Assembly (NCBI RefSeq): GCF_921293095.1
Contig: NC_060259.1
Span: forward strand, 51,131,812 to 51,195,811
From: Ischnura elegans
Taxonomy: Eukaryota; Arthropoda; Insecta; Odonata; Coenagrionidae
Direction of reading: 5' to 3'
DNA: 64,000 bases
Shown here: in pieces, positions 47,061-59,932 of the stretch
Numbering within the stretch: the stretch's first letter is position 1
Layout of the letters: the number at the start of each line of letters is the position of its first letter
The notes under the pieces: model-generated
Told to the model about the DNA's origin: nothing
Databases searched by the model: none
Seen by the model: only the letters and a program-made list of their open reading frames with translations
Program-made: the position numbers and the translations under genes

Positions 47061-47940
47061 TTTTTCTGCCACTGTACAGTAATGTTGGAACCCTGAGACA
47101 TGTTGGGCGATAGAATATCCAAAAGAGCATCTTTAATAAGCCTCATCATTGTTAAATCATAGATTTTATTGTATTATCAGAGTACAAGTATGCTCCATTA
47201 GCAACAGCACACTTCTGCAGGTGATTTTTCCATGCTTCGTTTGTTCCCTGGATGTGAACAACTGAAAAATCCTTCAGAGCTTATGAAGAATCCGTTTTGG
47301 CCAAATCCAGGGTTTGTGGTTACTGAGCACCTGGTAAAAAATGGCATGGTAACGATTCCTTAGCCTCTTTAACTCTTGCCAGAGTATATGGAGAGACTGA
47401 TATCTGTATCACCATCATAATCGTACGATTACACCACTAGGCCACTTCAACTGCTTGGAGAAAGAGGTTTACAATATTGAAAATATAAACCAACAGTGAA
47501 AACCGGGGAAAGTACGCAGTAAATGCACAAGAAATGATCATTAAATCCAGTGCAAATCGAAACAGAAGGATCAATTTGCAAGTAACATCTCCCTCTGAGT
47601 GAATATCTCCTCACTCGCAAACGAAATATTTTCGGTGAGTAACCAAGGAAAACAGAAAGAGTAAGGGAAACTAAAATTCCTTGAGCAGCAGAAGTGGCAC
47701 CACAAACTTTGTCCTAGAACTTTTGAAAGTGACTGTACCTCTGGTTTGGTGGACACTCAAATAAGAAATTTTTTCCTTGGTTCTCTTTGACATTGAGGAC
47801 AATATTTGTCTTTTAAATGCAATTTCATAACATTAAACTTACCAAATATTAACCATAAAGGAGATAGAAATGTTGTCAAGCTGCATTATTATATTCAAAT
47901 AAATAAAGCAATATGACAGATTTTACATTAATTTTATCAT
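47061..47940. other. No recognised gene
   Basis: A tRNA A-box-like stretch near 47435 on the minus strand lacks a B box and is not called. Confidence 0.45.
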
Positions 47941-47944
47941 TTAA

Positions 47945-48904
47945 CCCTTTCACTCCTGCAAACGTACCTTTTCTTCCAGGATGGGCATGGTACACCCGCC
48001 GAAGGGTTGCTAATCCGGAACCCTTTCCTCGACGAGCTCACCCTTGCTGGCCCGTCTCTTCAACCCTCCAAGCAGGGGGCCTCCCTCCCAAAAAGTGTCC
48101 GCTCTGACTGCAATTTGAAAATCAATCAATCAATCAGATCATCAAAAGATGATAGTTTGTTTGCATCGCACTCCTGCCAATCAAGCAATCAATTATGTCT
48201 TTGAACCGTGTTTCAGCAATGAAAAATAACAATTTTGTTATCGTCGCTAAGAACGTGGCTGCGGACCACCGGAAAATGGCAACCGCACTTTGGAATGGGC
48301 AAGGTTATCTGTCGCAGACTAGGTGGAACCATGAGGTATGAATTATGTGCCTTGTGGTCTCTAATACCAGCCTCAGTTCTGATTAAGCACTCTGAAATAT
48401 TCGCCAAGGGGTCAAGTATGTTGTCACCCCTGGTAGGTGTATACGGGACCTATGTATATGTACGAGATGGCCAAATCATGCTCAAAATTCACTCAAATAG
48501 CCCTCTACCTTGCCCATTCCAAAGTGCTGTTGCCATTTTCCGGTGGTCCACAGCCACGTTTTTAGGCTAAGTTAACAAAATCGTTATTTTTCATCGCAAA
48601 AACACGGTTCAAAGACATACTTGATTGGCAGGAGTGCGATGAAAACAATCATTTTTTTATGATAGGATTGATTGATTGATTTTCAAATAGCAGATAGAGC
48701 GGTCACTTTTCGGGAGGGAGGCCCCCTGCTCGGAGGGTCTAAGAGACGGGCCAGTGAGGGTGGGCTCGTCGAGGAAAGGGTTCTGGATTAGCGACCCTTC
48801 GGAGGGTGCACATCCTGGAAGTACCTCTGCTCCACGAAACGCATTTTAACCTTTTCGCCACATGTGAGGTGAAGGTTTTTGGAGATTGAACAGCAGCGAA
48901 AGGG
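47945..48904. mobile_element. piggyBac foldback, family Y copy B
   Basis: TTAA at 47941-47944 and 48905-48908; same termini as 35724-36465. Arms of about 365 bp are inverted around a roughly 200-bp unique centre (48305-48515). The arms contain tctttgaaccgtgttt and the gtggctgcggaccaccgg block. Confidence 0.9.
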
Positions 48905-48950
48905 TTAAGGTTCACCTTTAGAATGACATAGGGGATAAGATATTCATATA

Positions 48951-50908
48951 CAGTGGAACCCCGATTTATCGTTCCTGCATTCATTGTTCGCCGCTCCTGG
49001 TCCCAAATTAAGTTCCATAAAGACAATGTAATTTTTTCCCGCATCTATCGTTCCCCGAAGAACCGTTTTCACGCATTGATCGTTCGAACATCGCGGTCCC
49101 GTCGTATAATTTTCCCGCATCCATTGTTTGACAAAAATAAGACGAAGTGTTTACAACGTGTTGTTTATCTCTAATAACGACAGACACAAAGTTTGAATCT
49201 TCCCCAGGAGATTGAAATACGATAGGGAGAAGCTGAGCACCGTGGGATAGTTACATTATCGTGTTTCCCAAGATCCGGTATCCCCCTCCATTCAGCACTC
49301 GCCTCTTCCCATCTGAAGCTTTCCTCTTCTCCGAAATAAAAAAAGGTCCCAGCTCGAGCAGGGATCGTATTACGAAGACCTTAGCTTCGAAAGAAAATAT
49401 CAAGTTACTCGAGAACAAAAGAAACCTTTTTCACGCTTCCCCCTTTCTCGACCACTGACTTTTTTTTAGCTGACTCGCTTCAAAGATTCACACCTCTGGA
49501 GGTCAACTGCTGCATGAATCACCGATTAGCCTGAAAGGTGTGTAAAAATGAATTTCGGCAATTGATATTATATTTTTATTAGATTGAGATATTAGTGATG
49601 TGCACGTAATTCAAAAAAGAATGATACTAAACACAACGTATTTCTAACGTTATTTAACCATTTCAAGCAAGGAAATAGTTGGAATAATACGATGGTGATT
49701 TCTGGCGAATATCGATATCCTCGCAGCTGATAGTGAGCTTCACGGCAGTTGATGTGGATTTTTTTTCGAAAACGCGTCTGGTTACAATTTATGAGTTACG
49801 CTACAAGTCTCACTAGTCTGAGGTGCTAACGAAGCGATGTCTGCTCAGGATATTTTGTTTCTACCTACTAGCAATCTGAATTCATCTACTCATCTAGAGC
49901 TACGCGACTTATTGTTAGAAATGAGTGGGTAAGTGGCCTTCTCTGTAGGATAAAAAATTTGCGCAGTCTTATGGTCATGCTTCACCCTCTGCAGTAAGCT
50001 CTGCTTACGCCGTACGCGATAGCATTAGTGCCGAATTTTACCTCGTACGAATGGTTCCGTACTTTCCATTGTGGGTTGACTTAAAACCGGCGAGTGTTTT
50101 CCGTGTGGGTTCTATAGAGTCCAGTTTCATTTTTATTAGTTTTATTCTATTTCGTCTTCGGACCATGGCCCTTTCAAAGACACGAGTGAGAACTTTAAAA
50201 GATATGTAGACTGAAAATAATTGAAGACGAAGAAAAGAATCCGGGCTAGAAATGCGTGAATATTACAGCACGCCTCGGTATGTCCGCTAGTACATGACGG
50301 CAGGGGTAGGGGTAGAGCGAGATCCCTGGTGAAAACTAGAAGTGGGATGAAGCCGAGGATCAGTTGGGCGTGCCGCTGACGATTAACGCCACATTGCCTC
50401 AATCATATTAAAAATTTAATTGCAAGAAAGGAACATTTCAAATAATAAACTATTTTTGGCCTTCTTGATCCATCTCATAACCAATCACTGCGATGGCAAA
50501 ATCGGTTGTTTGAGGCATAACACGCACATTTCTCTTGTAAATACGTATACTTGAAATGGCATTTGATGGATAAGAATTTTTACATCGGACAAAAATGCAT
50601 AATAGCAGTGAAAATTCCGAGTGGAGAGAAACATTTTTTAGCAAGGCTTTAGGCGCGCTCCATCAGGATATTTGAAAGAGATATACTCCGAATCAACAAT
50701 ATGACCTAAGTGTTTCGATAAAGGAATAATATTCCTGTAGTCAGCTAAAATCTTTTTTAAATCCATGAATGAATGTCATAATTTGCAAAAATCCAGCGTT
50801 TCCTGGGACATAGGCAACCCGGACAAACAATCCCGCATTAATCGTTTTCCCGCATTCATCGTTTTTTTCATCCATCCCCCTGAAAAACGATAAATCGAGG
50901 TTCCACTG
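48951..50908. mobile_element. pogo-type element, 1.96 kb, no transposase
   Basis: CAGTGGAACCCCGATTTATCG at 48951 mirrors the right end (cgataaatcgaggttccactg, 50888-50908), with flanking TA. The subterminal gcattcatcgtt/cgcatctatcgttcc motif repeats. The interior has no recognisable transposase. A second, partly deleted inverted copy lies from 56776. Confidence 0.85.
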
Positions 50909-50914
50909 TATTAA

Positions 50915-51232
50915 CCCTTTTAGTGCCAGCCCATTTTTCCTGGTTTGCTGAAGAATGCCAGGCCTTTTGTTGCTGAATTTGTAGGTTTGCGCTAAAAAAA
51001 TTATACAAAGCCTAATATGCATTTTCTGAAACTAATTTTTTTTTTTCGTTGACTCTCAATACTTATGGGTATGTTAAAGCATGATAGATACAAAAAAATA
51101 GAGACAAAATCTATACGAAGATCAAAAAATAAAAGGCATCAGTGCAAAATAAGCCGGGCCGATAAATCGGCCCTTGGCACTCTTCGCATATACTACCCAG
51201 GCCGATGGATCGGCCCCCTGGCACTATAAGGG
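50915..51232. mobile_element. piggyBac MITE, 318 bp
   Basis: TTAA at 50911-50914 and 51233-51236. Termini CCCTTTTAGTGCCAG / CTGGCACTATAAGGG pair with one mismatch. Tandem ggccgat(a/g)(a/g)atcggccc motifs near the right end. Only TA separates it from the pogo-type element. Confidence 0.9.
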
Positions 51233-51236
51233 TTAA

Positions 51237-53149
51237 GCTACGTCCATGCACAAGAGAATAAGGAAATAATGCCAATTGAATTTTTCAGCAAATTTGACAT
51301 TTGCAGACTATTTCATCATATTGTGTGAAATATCCATAGAGAAAAAGTCATTCGTCTTGACCAGGATTCAAACCTGGATCCACCAATTTCCAATCGAGTG
51401 CTTTAGCCAGTTAAGCTACTGAGTCATCATTTCTCCCTGTGGATATTTGTGGACACAACCGGACAAGGTTTTATGAACTGCTAAAGCATATGATGCCACA
51501 AGCAGTCCAAATGGTGTGCACAGTGCCACAGCCGGGGAGCAGGCCCGGACTTGGAACACACAGAGGTGTTTGCTCTTGACTAGTCCCGATATACTTAAAA
51601 CTATTTCATCATATTCTTTACATTCCATACACAGCAAAGTTCTCTGACTTTTCAGGTTTCCCATTAGAGTGGCCACCCCAAATGTAAGGATATTGCAAGC
51701 AGACCTGCTTGGACCCTACATTGAACAATAAGTCAGGCGGAATACATAAACATATACATATTCTTAAGACATCTTCATACTCCATCACTGAGTCCACCAG
51801 GAAGTGGGTATCAGAGCATATGCTTGGAAGTAAGTATCTTACTATCAAATATAAGTAAAAACACATCATTCCAAGGAAATGCCCTGAAAATTATTGTGAA
51901 GGCCAGTGACACTCATTATCTTCAGTCAAGTCCTAGTTAGCTCTCAAGTCAATTCTCCATCACCTAGCCATCAGTCTTTTCACACTCACAAAAGTCTTCC
52001 TAACATCATACTGATTCATCCAGGCCTTTCATCACCGATTTGGATATTGTCAATGGTTATAAAAAGATCAACTAAACAACATTACAAATTTATATGAATG
52101 CAAAAACGCAGCTTAAGCATTTTAATAAATTTTTAATCGTAACCTTATAGAACAAAAAAGTTACTAAAAATACGCAACAAATGTGGAGTCCAAATCAACA
52201 ATTAAAACATAAATATGATCAAAATGATTACAGTACTATTCAAGAAAAAGCCCCATGACAAGTCACATGCTATGATTAAGTACAAAATCTAAAATGAAAG
52301 AATACACGATTGATGATAAAGGTAGTTAATTAAAGAAAACCATCGATGATTAAACAAAATATATTCTTGCAATGATTCCATTTGAGATCAAATACAAGGA
52401 ATCATGCCATCAACCAGCACGTTAAATAAAACACCATGAATGGTATGATTCCCCTGGAAATGACGTGAATTATAGTGGATAATTAATATGATAATAGAAA
52501 CATCAAGTCAAAATAATCTCCCAGACAAATTTGTATACTGCAAGGATCTTCATACTCCGCCATTGTGTCCACAAATAAGCTGGTACCCGAGTATAGGCTT
52601 AGAATGACATTCAATACGATCAGATATACGTTAACAACCATCATTCCAAGGAAATACCCTGAACATTTTTATGAAGGCAGGCGACACTTACTATCTTAAT
52701 TGAAAACCAACGATGGAGCTTAACCAGAATTCTCCCTTCAGCCAGCCATCAGTCCTTTCACAGTCAAAAACTTCTGCTTAACATCACACTGATTCATCCC
52801 GGCCATTCATCACTCCACTGGTCATTGTCTATGGTTTATACAAAAATCCACTTTACAGCATTTCAGATACTTTTAGAGCAAAAATATCTAAAAATTCAAC
52901 AGTTGCGATAACAAAATAGATCATTTCTCCTGATTTCAACAAATGTTTGGCCCTTAGGGTCTAAGGTATCAATCGAAATTCCCATATGGGTCTATATCCA
53001 AATCAACCTAAATACATATCATGGATAATCCATGCGGATGTCGTCATTGGTTAATGTAAAGCACTCTAAACAGCATTATAATATATCTTGCACCCTAGAA
53101 TGACCCTAAAACATTAAAAGTAATGTTAAACTGCCTAGTCAAAGAATTA
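51237..53149 (+). repeat. Long tandem-type repeat (block 2), with insertion at 51323-51599
   Basis: Contains units homologous to 46.2-47.06 kb (markers at about 51775 and 52552, two unit lengths apart) and a segment (caaatttgacatttgcagac onwards) homologous to 56078-56170. The last 300 bp before 53150 show nothing else. Confidence 0.7.
51323..51599 (-). mobile_element. Retroposed insertion with an internal tRNA-like domain
   Basis: The 16-bp direct repeat ACTATTTCATCATATT flanks it (51307-51322, 51600-51615). The relative at 56.1 kb gives the empty site. On the minus strand there is a perfect A box (TAGCTTAACTGG, 51418-51407) and a perfect T-arm (CCAGGTTTGAATCCTGG, 51377-51361). No closed acceptor stem was found, and the tRNA-like part lies about 170 nt from the presumed 5' end. 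An inverted repeat (51323-51346 with about 51430-51456) brackets it. Confidence 0.7.
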
Positions 53150-53151
53150 TA

Positions 53152-56072
53152 CAGTAGAATCCTGATTTAAGGTTTTTCAGGGGGGACAAAATTTAAAACA
53201 CTAAATGCGGAAAAACACTAAATGAGGACCTGCCATTTTTTTCAAGTTTAACCTTTTCCCTACCGTACACGTATATATACGTGTGGACGTTTCCTGACCC
53301 GGGAGACCACGGGCGTATATATACGTGTGAGATTTTCCCGGTCAAGAAAACGAAACCCGTATATATACGTTTTCGAGCTCTCCCCCTTTCAGGACGGTCG
53401 TGGATTTAGGTCGCCTTTGTCTCGGGACCCAACGCTTCGGGGTTTAGGATTAACCCTCCGAATCCGGGAGCAGGTACCCGGACCCTTCGTCTTTTACAAC
53501 CTCTCTCAGCGGTAAGGGACAGCGGTCATACAATTGTTTATAGAGTCAATTTTTAAAATAAATATTTGTTCATTTCTAAAGAAATATAAACTAAGAATTG
53601 AATTGTTTGTCTTTTGAGCAGCGTTTACAATTTTTAAACGAAATTCTACGACAAATATTAACTTATATCTCGAGTTATGTATAAACATCAACATGGAAAT
53701 TGTTGCTGCGTTAAATGCTTTGATAATGGCCTTAGAACTTCGTTTAAAATTTGACAATGCTCAGATAAAAATGAGGAATTATATTCAATGTCTGTAATTT
53801 ACGTGCAAGCAACAATTATCCATTTGCTAAATACATATAAGCAATACATAAGTTGACCGCGAACCAATGCCGCAGGTATGGTTGTAAACCCGGAAAGGAG
53901 GGAGCACAACTACTCTTGGAGTCCGAGATAATACGGAGTCCCACCGTGGAGGGGTCGAAAAAGGTTCAGCGAGACCCTTCTTAACGAATGCCCTCCAAAA
54001 ATGCTCCGTACCACGAGAAAGAAGAGTCTCTTGGGGAGCGGTACAGCAGTCAAGCTAAGACAAAAACTCCGCGGTCTTGAAAGGGTTAAGGGTCTGTAAT
54101 GATTGGAATGGCTTTTTATGAATAAAAAATATTATTTTAAGTAACTAAAAGGTGCTGAATGCAGCAAAAAATTCTTTGATGAAATGTTCTCTGCCCTATG
54201 AAGGTTGGATAATACTTTTCAGGAATCAGCTAAAAAAATGGGTAGTAAAAATAAGTAATGAGAGGATGACAATTGTTTTAATGAAATATTTTAAGAAAAT
54301 TCTAATTATCATCAACATAAAAGCATTCCCACATAGATTATTATTATGGACATTAGTGGTTCCATTTTTATGCATATTTCAGTGGTCTTGATGAAATTTA
54401 GAATTATTTCTGTAAAAGTGACATGTAGGTGACTATGGCATTTCTAATATAATAAGAAAAGGTGTACGGAGGAACTCGAAAAATCATGAGGAATGAGTGA
54501 AATAAAGGGTCAGCAAAAGATCGCTAATCCCGAATTCTCAACTACCGAATATCTAGTAAAAGGGAGGTTTTCTGGAATTTTGCCAACTTAACGTTTTCTG
54601 TTGCCTCGGTGAAACAAGGGATTTATGAGCCTTTAAAAAGCCTCCTATGCGCACATTTTGGATTTTGAGGTCATCCAAAAAAGTATAATCTTATTTTAGT
54701 ATGCGCACAAGTCGATGGTGATTCAACTCGATGATAACACCAGATTCGTTGTCATATATTCGCGGCCTTATGCAGGTCGAATGGAGCCGGGAGAAGTTGC
54801 TTACGCGGCGCGCTGATCACCTTGACTCCGACTCGCCTTGTTTCTCAGCAGCTTTTAATAAAATTTGGTTGGACCTTGAATAACAATTAGCTAAACTCCG
54901 TTAAGTGAAAAGGTTTAATCTTCAACAGAACTGGATTTCATCAGAAAAATTGTCAGTGCCTCTGGAATTTGGCAATTTCGTCAGGGCTATGATGTCGAAG
55001 TCAACCACCAAGGGACACCTGCCTGATTTTCGTATTTTTCCGCCCTTATCTCTTCTACCATGAGTGTGCGGTGATTTTTTTTCCAGCATGAGCGATTTAT
55101 TTAGAGTCATGGACCGTGATAATTCGTCAAAACTCTGATTGTCATTTTCTTTTGACGTTAATTAGCACGAGATAAATATTTTTGAATCGACAGCGATATC
55201 AACCTGCCGCATATCGATAAATTGCCTCTGGGATATCTAAATTACGATGTAAAATAATGTTGTTCCGGAGGGAAAGAATGCTCTCACTCAAGGTCATGAC
55301 AGGGGAAACACTTCCTCTGTTCTTTCGCTGTTCCTCCGTGGAAACTGACCTTGGAATGGATTATAGAAAGAATCTTCTAGTGAACTGCGCAATTGATATT
55401 GGGCCTCCTCTTTTGAAAAGAGAAAGTAGCCGACTAAAAAAATATTGGGCTAATAATCGACTGCCCGTAGGGGGTAGAGTTGAAAGGGGCATGAGCCATC
55501 AATTGAAAACATAACGAGAAAACCATTATTGTACCGGCCCTCGGAGGATAACTCGTGTCATCAGTTGTCACGTATCATCGAAGTCAAGTTCAAGAAGTGA
55601 AGGATAAGGTAGTTCGAGGTTATTAAGAGATGACTTTGCTCCATTAGATCGGATCTGATACAAAAAGTGTCTGGTGTTTGGATCAGAAGGGGAGCGAAAC
55701 ATTACGAGAAGGCAAATCACCCAACTTGCAAGTTGAAGGTCGCAGCGCTGCGCTCGCGGAAGAAAGCAGTTGAAGAAGCGTTCCCCGGTAGATTCTATCG
55801 ACTCTTGGTAAACTTTCATGAGACTGTCCTTTTGATGAGCATAAATTCGAAGATTTGGATGAACCGTCATGAAAAAACGTTAAATCGGGCAAAAAAAATC
55901 TTGAGCAGGACAAATTTTTACGACCATAAATGCGGAAAAACGCAAAATGCGGAAACACTAAATACGGATAATTTTTACATTGTCCTAATAGGGAATGAAT
56001 CGGGACCCAAAAAAATAAACGCTAAATGCGGAAAAACGTTAAATGCGAAGACGTTAAATCCAGATCCAACTA
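53152..56072. mobile_element. pogo-type element, 2.9 kb, with nested piggyBac
   Basis: CAGTAGAATCCTGATTTAA at 53152 mirrors aaatccagatccaacta at 56072; TA on both sides. Subterminal arrays of aaatgcggaaaaacg repeat at both ends. Interior frames at 55257-55514 and 55667-56182 show no recognised domain (the second runs across the terminus). A family X piggyBac element sits at 53252-54085. Confidence 0.8.
53252..54085. mobile_element. piggyBac-type element, family X, 834 bp
   Basis: TTAA at 53248-53251 and 54086-54089. Ends CCTTTTCCC and GAAAGGG. cgtatatatacg palindromes near the left. Carries the same interior as 38957-39655, and its intact left end gives the empty site for the 5.2 kb foldback. 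Confidence 0.85.
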
Positions 56073-56608
56073 TAATTATTTCAGCAAATTTGACATTTCC
56101 AGACTATATCATCATATTCCATGACATTCCAGACACAGCAAAATTCTCTGAATTTTTAGGTTTCCCTCTAGAATTACCTTAATACAGAAAAAATATAGCA
56201 GCCTGACAAGTTTGGACCCTTCATTGAACAAGGAGTCAGGTGAGCATATGTAAGTACATATTCTCACATATTCTTACGACATCTTTATGTTGTCATGGAG
56301 TCCACAACAAAGCTGATATCAGAGCATAGGCTTAGAATGAAGATTCTTACGAATACAAATACGTAAAGGGACTCCATTCCAAAATAATGCACTGAACATT
56401 TTATGAAGACTAGCGACACTCTTTATCTTCAATCAAGTCCTAAAATGCTACACTGGACTCCATTCTACCATTAGCCTTATCTCACTCAAAAAGTTCAGCT
56501 TAACATCATAATGCAAATCTTAATTCATCTGGCATTGCATCACCTACGTGGATGTCATCAATGGTATACACAAAGTACACTTATGGTAAGAATATATGTA
56601 CCATAAGC
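56073..56608 (+). repeat. Long tandem-type repeat (block 3)
   Basis: Homologous to 51283-51322 plus 51600-52050: caaatttgacatttccagac, attccagacacagcaaa, tcagagcatagg, and the final catc.gg blocks. Confidence 0.75.
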
Positions 56609-56616
56609 ATAAAAAG

Positions 56617-58296
56617 TAGAGATAGGTCGAATAGCAGATTTCTCGCACTCGAATATCGAATATTAAATCATTGCTCGAATATTCGAAAACCTCGATGACT
56701 AGAATTGCGCAAAGCATATTAAACGTACGTTTCTTCTTCTATTTCACTTGATGAATGTATAAATAAAAAGGTATACAGTGGAACCTCGATCTATCATTTT
56801 TCAAGGGGACAGACAGAAAAAAAAATGATGACTACAGGAATACTAGGTTGCCTATGCAACAGGAAACCCAGGATTTTGGCGAGTAATTGTGATTTCCTTT
56901 GAAGGATTCAAACAGGAATTTAGCTGATTAATTGAATATTTTAATTTTATGGAAACAATTTGGGCATATAGTTGATTCAACTATCATCTCTTTCAAATAT
57001 GCTAAAAGGATACACCACCTCACGACCAAATGATTGCATGCCATCTAAGCATTTACACTGCTACGATGGATTTCTGTCTGGTGCATACATTCTTATCTAC
57101 CAAACAGCATTTCAGTGGCACGCCCATCTGATACTTGGCTTCATTCAACTTCTTATTTTCAACAGGTAGCTCACTTTACCCCCACTCCTACTGTCAAGTG
57201 CTAGCGGATAATCTGAGGCATTTTGCAAAATACTTGCGCTTCTCCACCGAATTTTCTTCTTCTTCAATTATTTTCAGTCCATCTTTGGAAGTTCTCACGA
57301 GATAAGCAGATGAATTCGAATTGCTAGCAGGGAGAAACCAAATATACTGAGGAAATATGCCTTTGTCTGTGAATGTGAAAATAGAGATTTATAGCATAAC
57401 TCATAAATTGTAACTTGATACGTGTTTTCGGAAAAAAATACCGCATCAACTTCCGAGAACACAGCTGCGAGGATATCGAGTTTCGCCAGAATACCAAGTC
57501 TCCGTCGTATTTTGACATTTAATTCCTTGCGTAAATGCTTAAATAAAGTCAGAAAAACGTCGTGTTTGGTCTTATTCTTTTTTAAATTATGCGCACATTA
57601 CTAATATTTCAATCCAATAAAGGTGTAATATCAATGCCAAAAGTCATTCTTAGACACCTTTTGGGCTAATAGATGACTCATGCAGCAGTTGACTTCCAGA
57701 AATGGGGAACTTCGAAGCAGGTAGGCAGAAAAAGGTCAGTGGGGGAGGAAGAGGGAAGGGTGAAACACGGTTCTATTACTCTCCTGTAACTTGATATTTT
57801 CTTTTGAAGTTTTTGATTTATGGTCCTTGTAATACAAACCCTGCGCGAGCTGGGATCTTTTGTTTGATTTCGGAGAGGAGGAAAGCGTCAGAGGAGGGGG
57901 CTAATGGATGGAGGGGGTAGCGGATTTTGGGAATTGTGCTATGTAGTTACTATCCCACGGCACTGAGGTTCTTCTAGTGGGGCATACCGGGGATTTTCAG
58001 ATTATTTCACCCCATCATTTTCCGTTCCCCATGTCCAACTCTTTTCACCACTCTAATCCACAAATTTGATGTAGTTCGTCAACTTGCCTAAAACGGCACT
58101 GCATGTACTAAACGACTTGCTTCATCTACATTTTTCCGAGTCGCCTACCAACGACGAGTGTATGATAGTGTGTGGCGCGATATTCAAAGTATTTGTGGTA
58201 TTTCGATACGGTACCTTTAGCATAACTATTCGAGACCTCGAATATCGAATACTTTCTAGTATTTGAGTATTCGCAGATACTATTTGCACATCTCTA
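56617..58296. mobile_element. hAT-type element with nested pogo-type copy
   Basis: Perfect 8-bp duplication ATAAAAAG (56609-56616, 58297-58304). Inverted ends TAGAGATAGGTCGAATAG and ctatttgcacatctcta. Both ends carry cgaatatcgaata motifs. No hAT transposase is recognised. Confidence 0.85.
56776..57975. mobile_element. pogo-type element copy (inverted relative of 48951-50908), far end missing
   Basis: CAGTGGAACCTCGATCTATC follows TA (56774-56775). It aligns in reverse with 48951-50908, e.g. the ctgcgaggatatcgag and gaagtttttgattta/ctgggatctttt blocks, up to the ctatcccacgg block near 57955. Its second terminus is absent; a deletion probably joined it to hAT sequence. Confidence 0.7.
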
Positions 58297-58304
58297 ATAA
58301 AAAG

Positions 58305-59390
58305 TAATCTTAACTTGCTTATTCTAAGAAAAATAAAAAATTATTTGAAGACTAAATAAGCAACCAGGACACCAATATCCATTATCAAGGAAAAAATAAT
58401 AACTTTAAAATTCAATAAAATTTGAGTCCACAGCCTTAAACACAACATCAACATACGTAATCAAAATAACAAAAAAAATGTTAAAGTCAATATATCAATC
58501 TCTACACAAGAAAAAAACTCCTTAATATAGCTAAGAGGGTTATCACACAGCCATTTCCCATTCACAATGAAATGTATCACAACTAGCAGTGTGGGTGCTC
58601 CAAGGCAACTTTTTGGATATGTAGTTTTATTGCCAGAATTGCTTGATTTGTTGAATGTATTCTACAACTGACAGTGAATCATATCAAGATACTATTTAAC
58701 GCACATTAGCCTGCAAAGTTTTTGACACAATTCCATCCCAATTATGAGCAGATTAAAAAAAAACACACAACATCAACGGAAGAGCAAAAGGCCATCGTAA
58801 TGAACATACTCTGAAGACTCCTCTCCTGATGGGCTTACAATAATGTGCGTATCACCAGCATAGAAAATGTTAAAAAATGCTAATAGCACTCTTCTTAGTT
58901 ACCTTTCAAGGCAACCATCACAGAAAAAAATTAGGGATAAGGAATTGACTAATCCACAAATATGAAATGCAAAAATTTATAGAACGAAAAACTATGGTTA
59001 CACAGCATACATATCAGAGAAAATACTGAAGCAAACTTTTAGTATTTAAGATAATAAAGTGAATATTGGCCAGGGCCCATTCAGTGAACATTGAAATTTT
59101 TAAGGTACATATTGGTACATGAGCCAAGTATAGAGCACTTGATGCGCTAAGAAAAAAATCAATTTTGTGGGAGGAAAAAGAATCAATGCATCTTTGAAAG
59201 GAAAGAGGTCATGAAATTTGTATGCTACTCACCCATTCTATTTCCAAGCAGCCTGATGAGATCGGATCCACTCAGCTCTCTGTCCACCAGTGATGACACT
59301 ACCTAATCACCATCAGACAAAAAATATTAAAACCTGCACTGGCGGCACCCAGAAGTGGAGGTGTAGTTGAATCTTAACGCACGGACTGCA
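58305..59390. other. No recognised gene
   Basis: AT-rich, with no terminal repeats or family-like frames noticed. Confidence 0.45.
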
Positions 59391-59399
59391 ACAGAACAT

Positions 59400-59612
59400 G
59401 ATAGAAGTCTGCCTCCATGGTGGTGGGGATAAGTCCTCGCCTACCATACCGATGGTTGCGGGTTCGGGTCCCGCCTGGATAGGGTGGCCCCTTCCAGGAC
59501 GTGGTTGTGAGAGAGTCTGTTGTTGATTGTTTAAACTCCCGATGTAAAGGCCTCATTGTGCTGTTTTCGGAGATAATTGAGATGAATAAATAAAAATACA
59601 TAAATAGAACAA
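59400..59612 (+). mobile_element. tRNA-derived SINE, second family
   Basis: B box GGTTCGGGTCC at 59461-59471; A-box-like tggtggtggggataag from 59412. A 100-bp unrelated body follows, ending in an A-rich aataaataaaaatacataaa tail. A short atagaa repeat flanks it but is too short to be secure. Confidence 0.75.
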
Positions 59613-59629
59613 TTTAGTAATCAAGGAGG

Positions 59630-59885
59630 CATGGGTGTACCCAGCGAGGGGCAGGTCTCTCAGGTCTTCTTGGGGGCAGCTGCGCCCCCGAGAAGTAAAA
59701 ATCGCAAAATTCTTTAATCAAAATCAGTACTGAATTGAAACGAAAGTATTCAACAAATTTTCTTCAAACCCATGAAAAATTATACATAAGTAAAATAAAA
59801 CTATTTTTTCAATGAAATAATCTCATAAATCCCATGGCTTGCCTCCCTCACCCCCCTTAGTTATATGATCCTGGGTACACCCTTG
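59630..59885. mobile_element. hAT MITE, family 2 copy B
   Basis: Perfect 8-bp duplication CAAGGAGG (59622-59629, 59886-59893). Termini CATGGGTGTACCCAG / CTGGGTACACCCTTG. Inverted relative of 26574-26793 (shared ccatggcttgcc, cagcgaggggcag). Confidence 0.9.
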
Positions 59886-59932
59886 CAAGGAGGAAAGTAT
59901 AAAAATTCAAAACCAAATGATACTGTCTATAC

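Noticed and set aside
47420..47460. tRNA-like A box on the minus strand
   Set aside because: No B box or T-arm follows.
51360..51430. Functional tRNA gene (minus strand)
   Set aside because: A box and T-arm are perfect, but no acceptor-stem pairing or convincing anticodon arm was found, and it sits in a retroposed insertion.
55667..56182. 171-codon frame as host gene
   Set aside because: It runs across the pogo-type subterminal repeats and past the element end; repeated NAETLN/KTLNAKTLN-like residues come from the repeat, not a protein.
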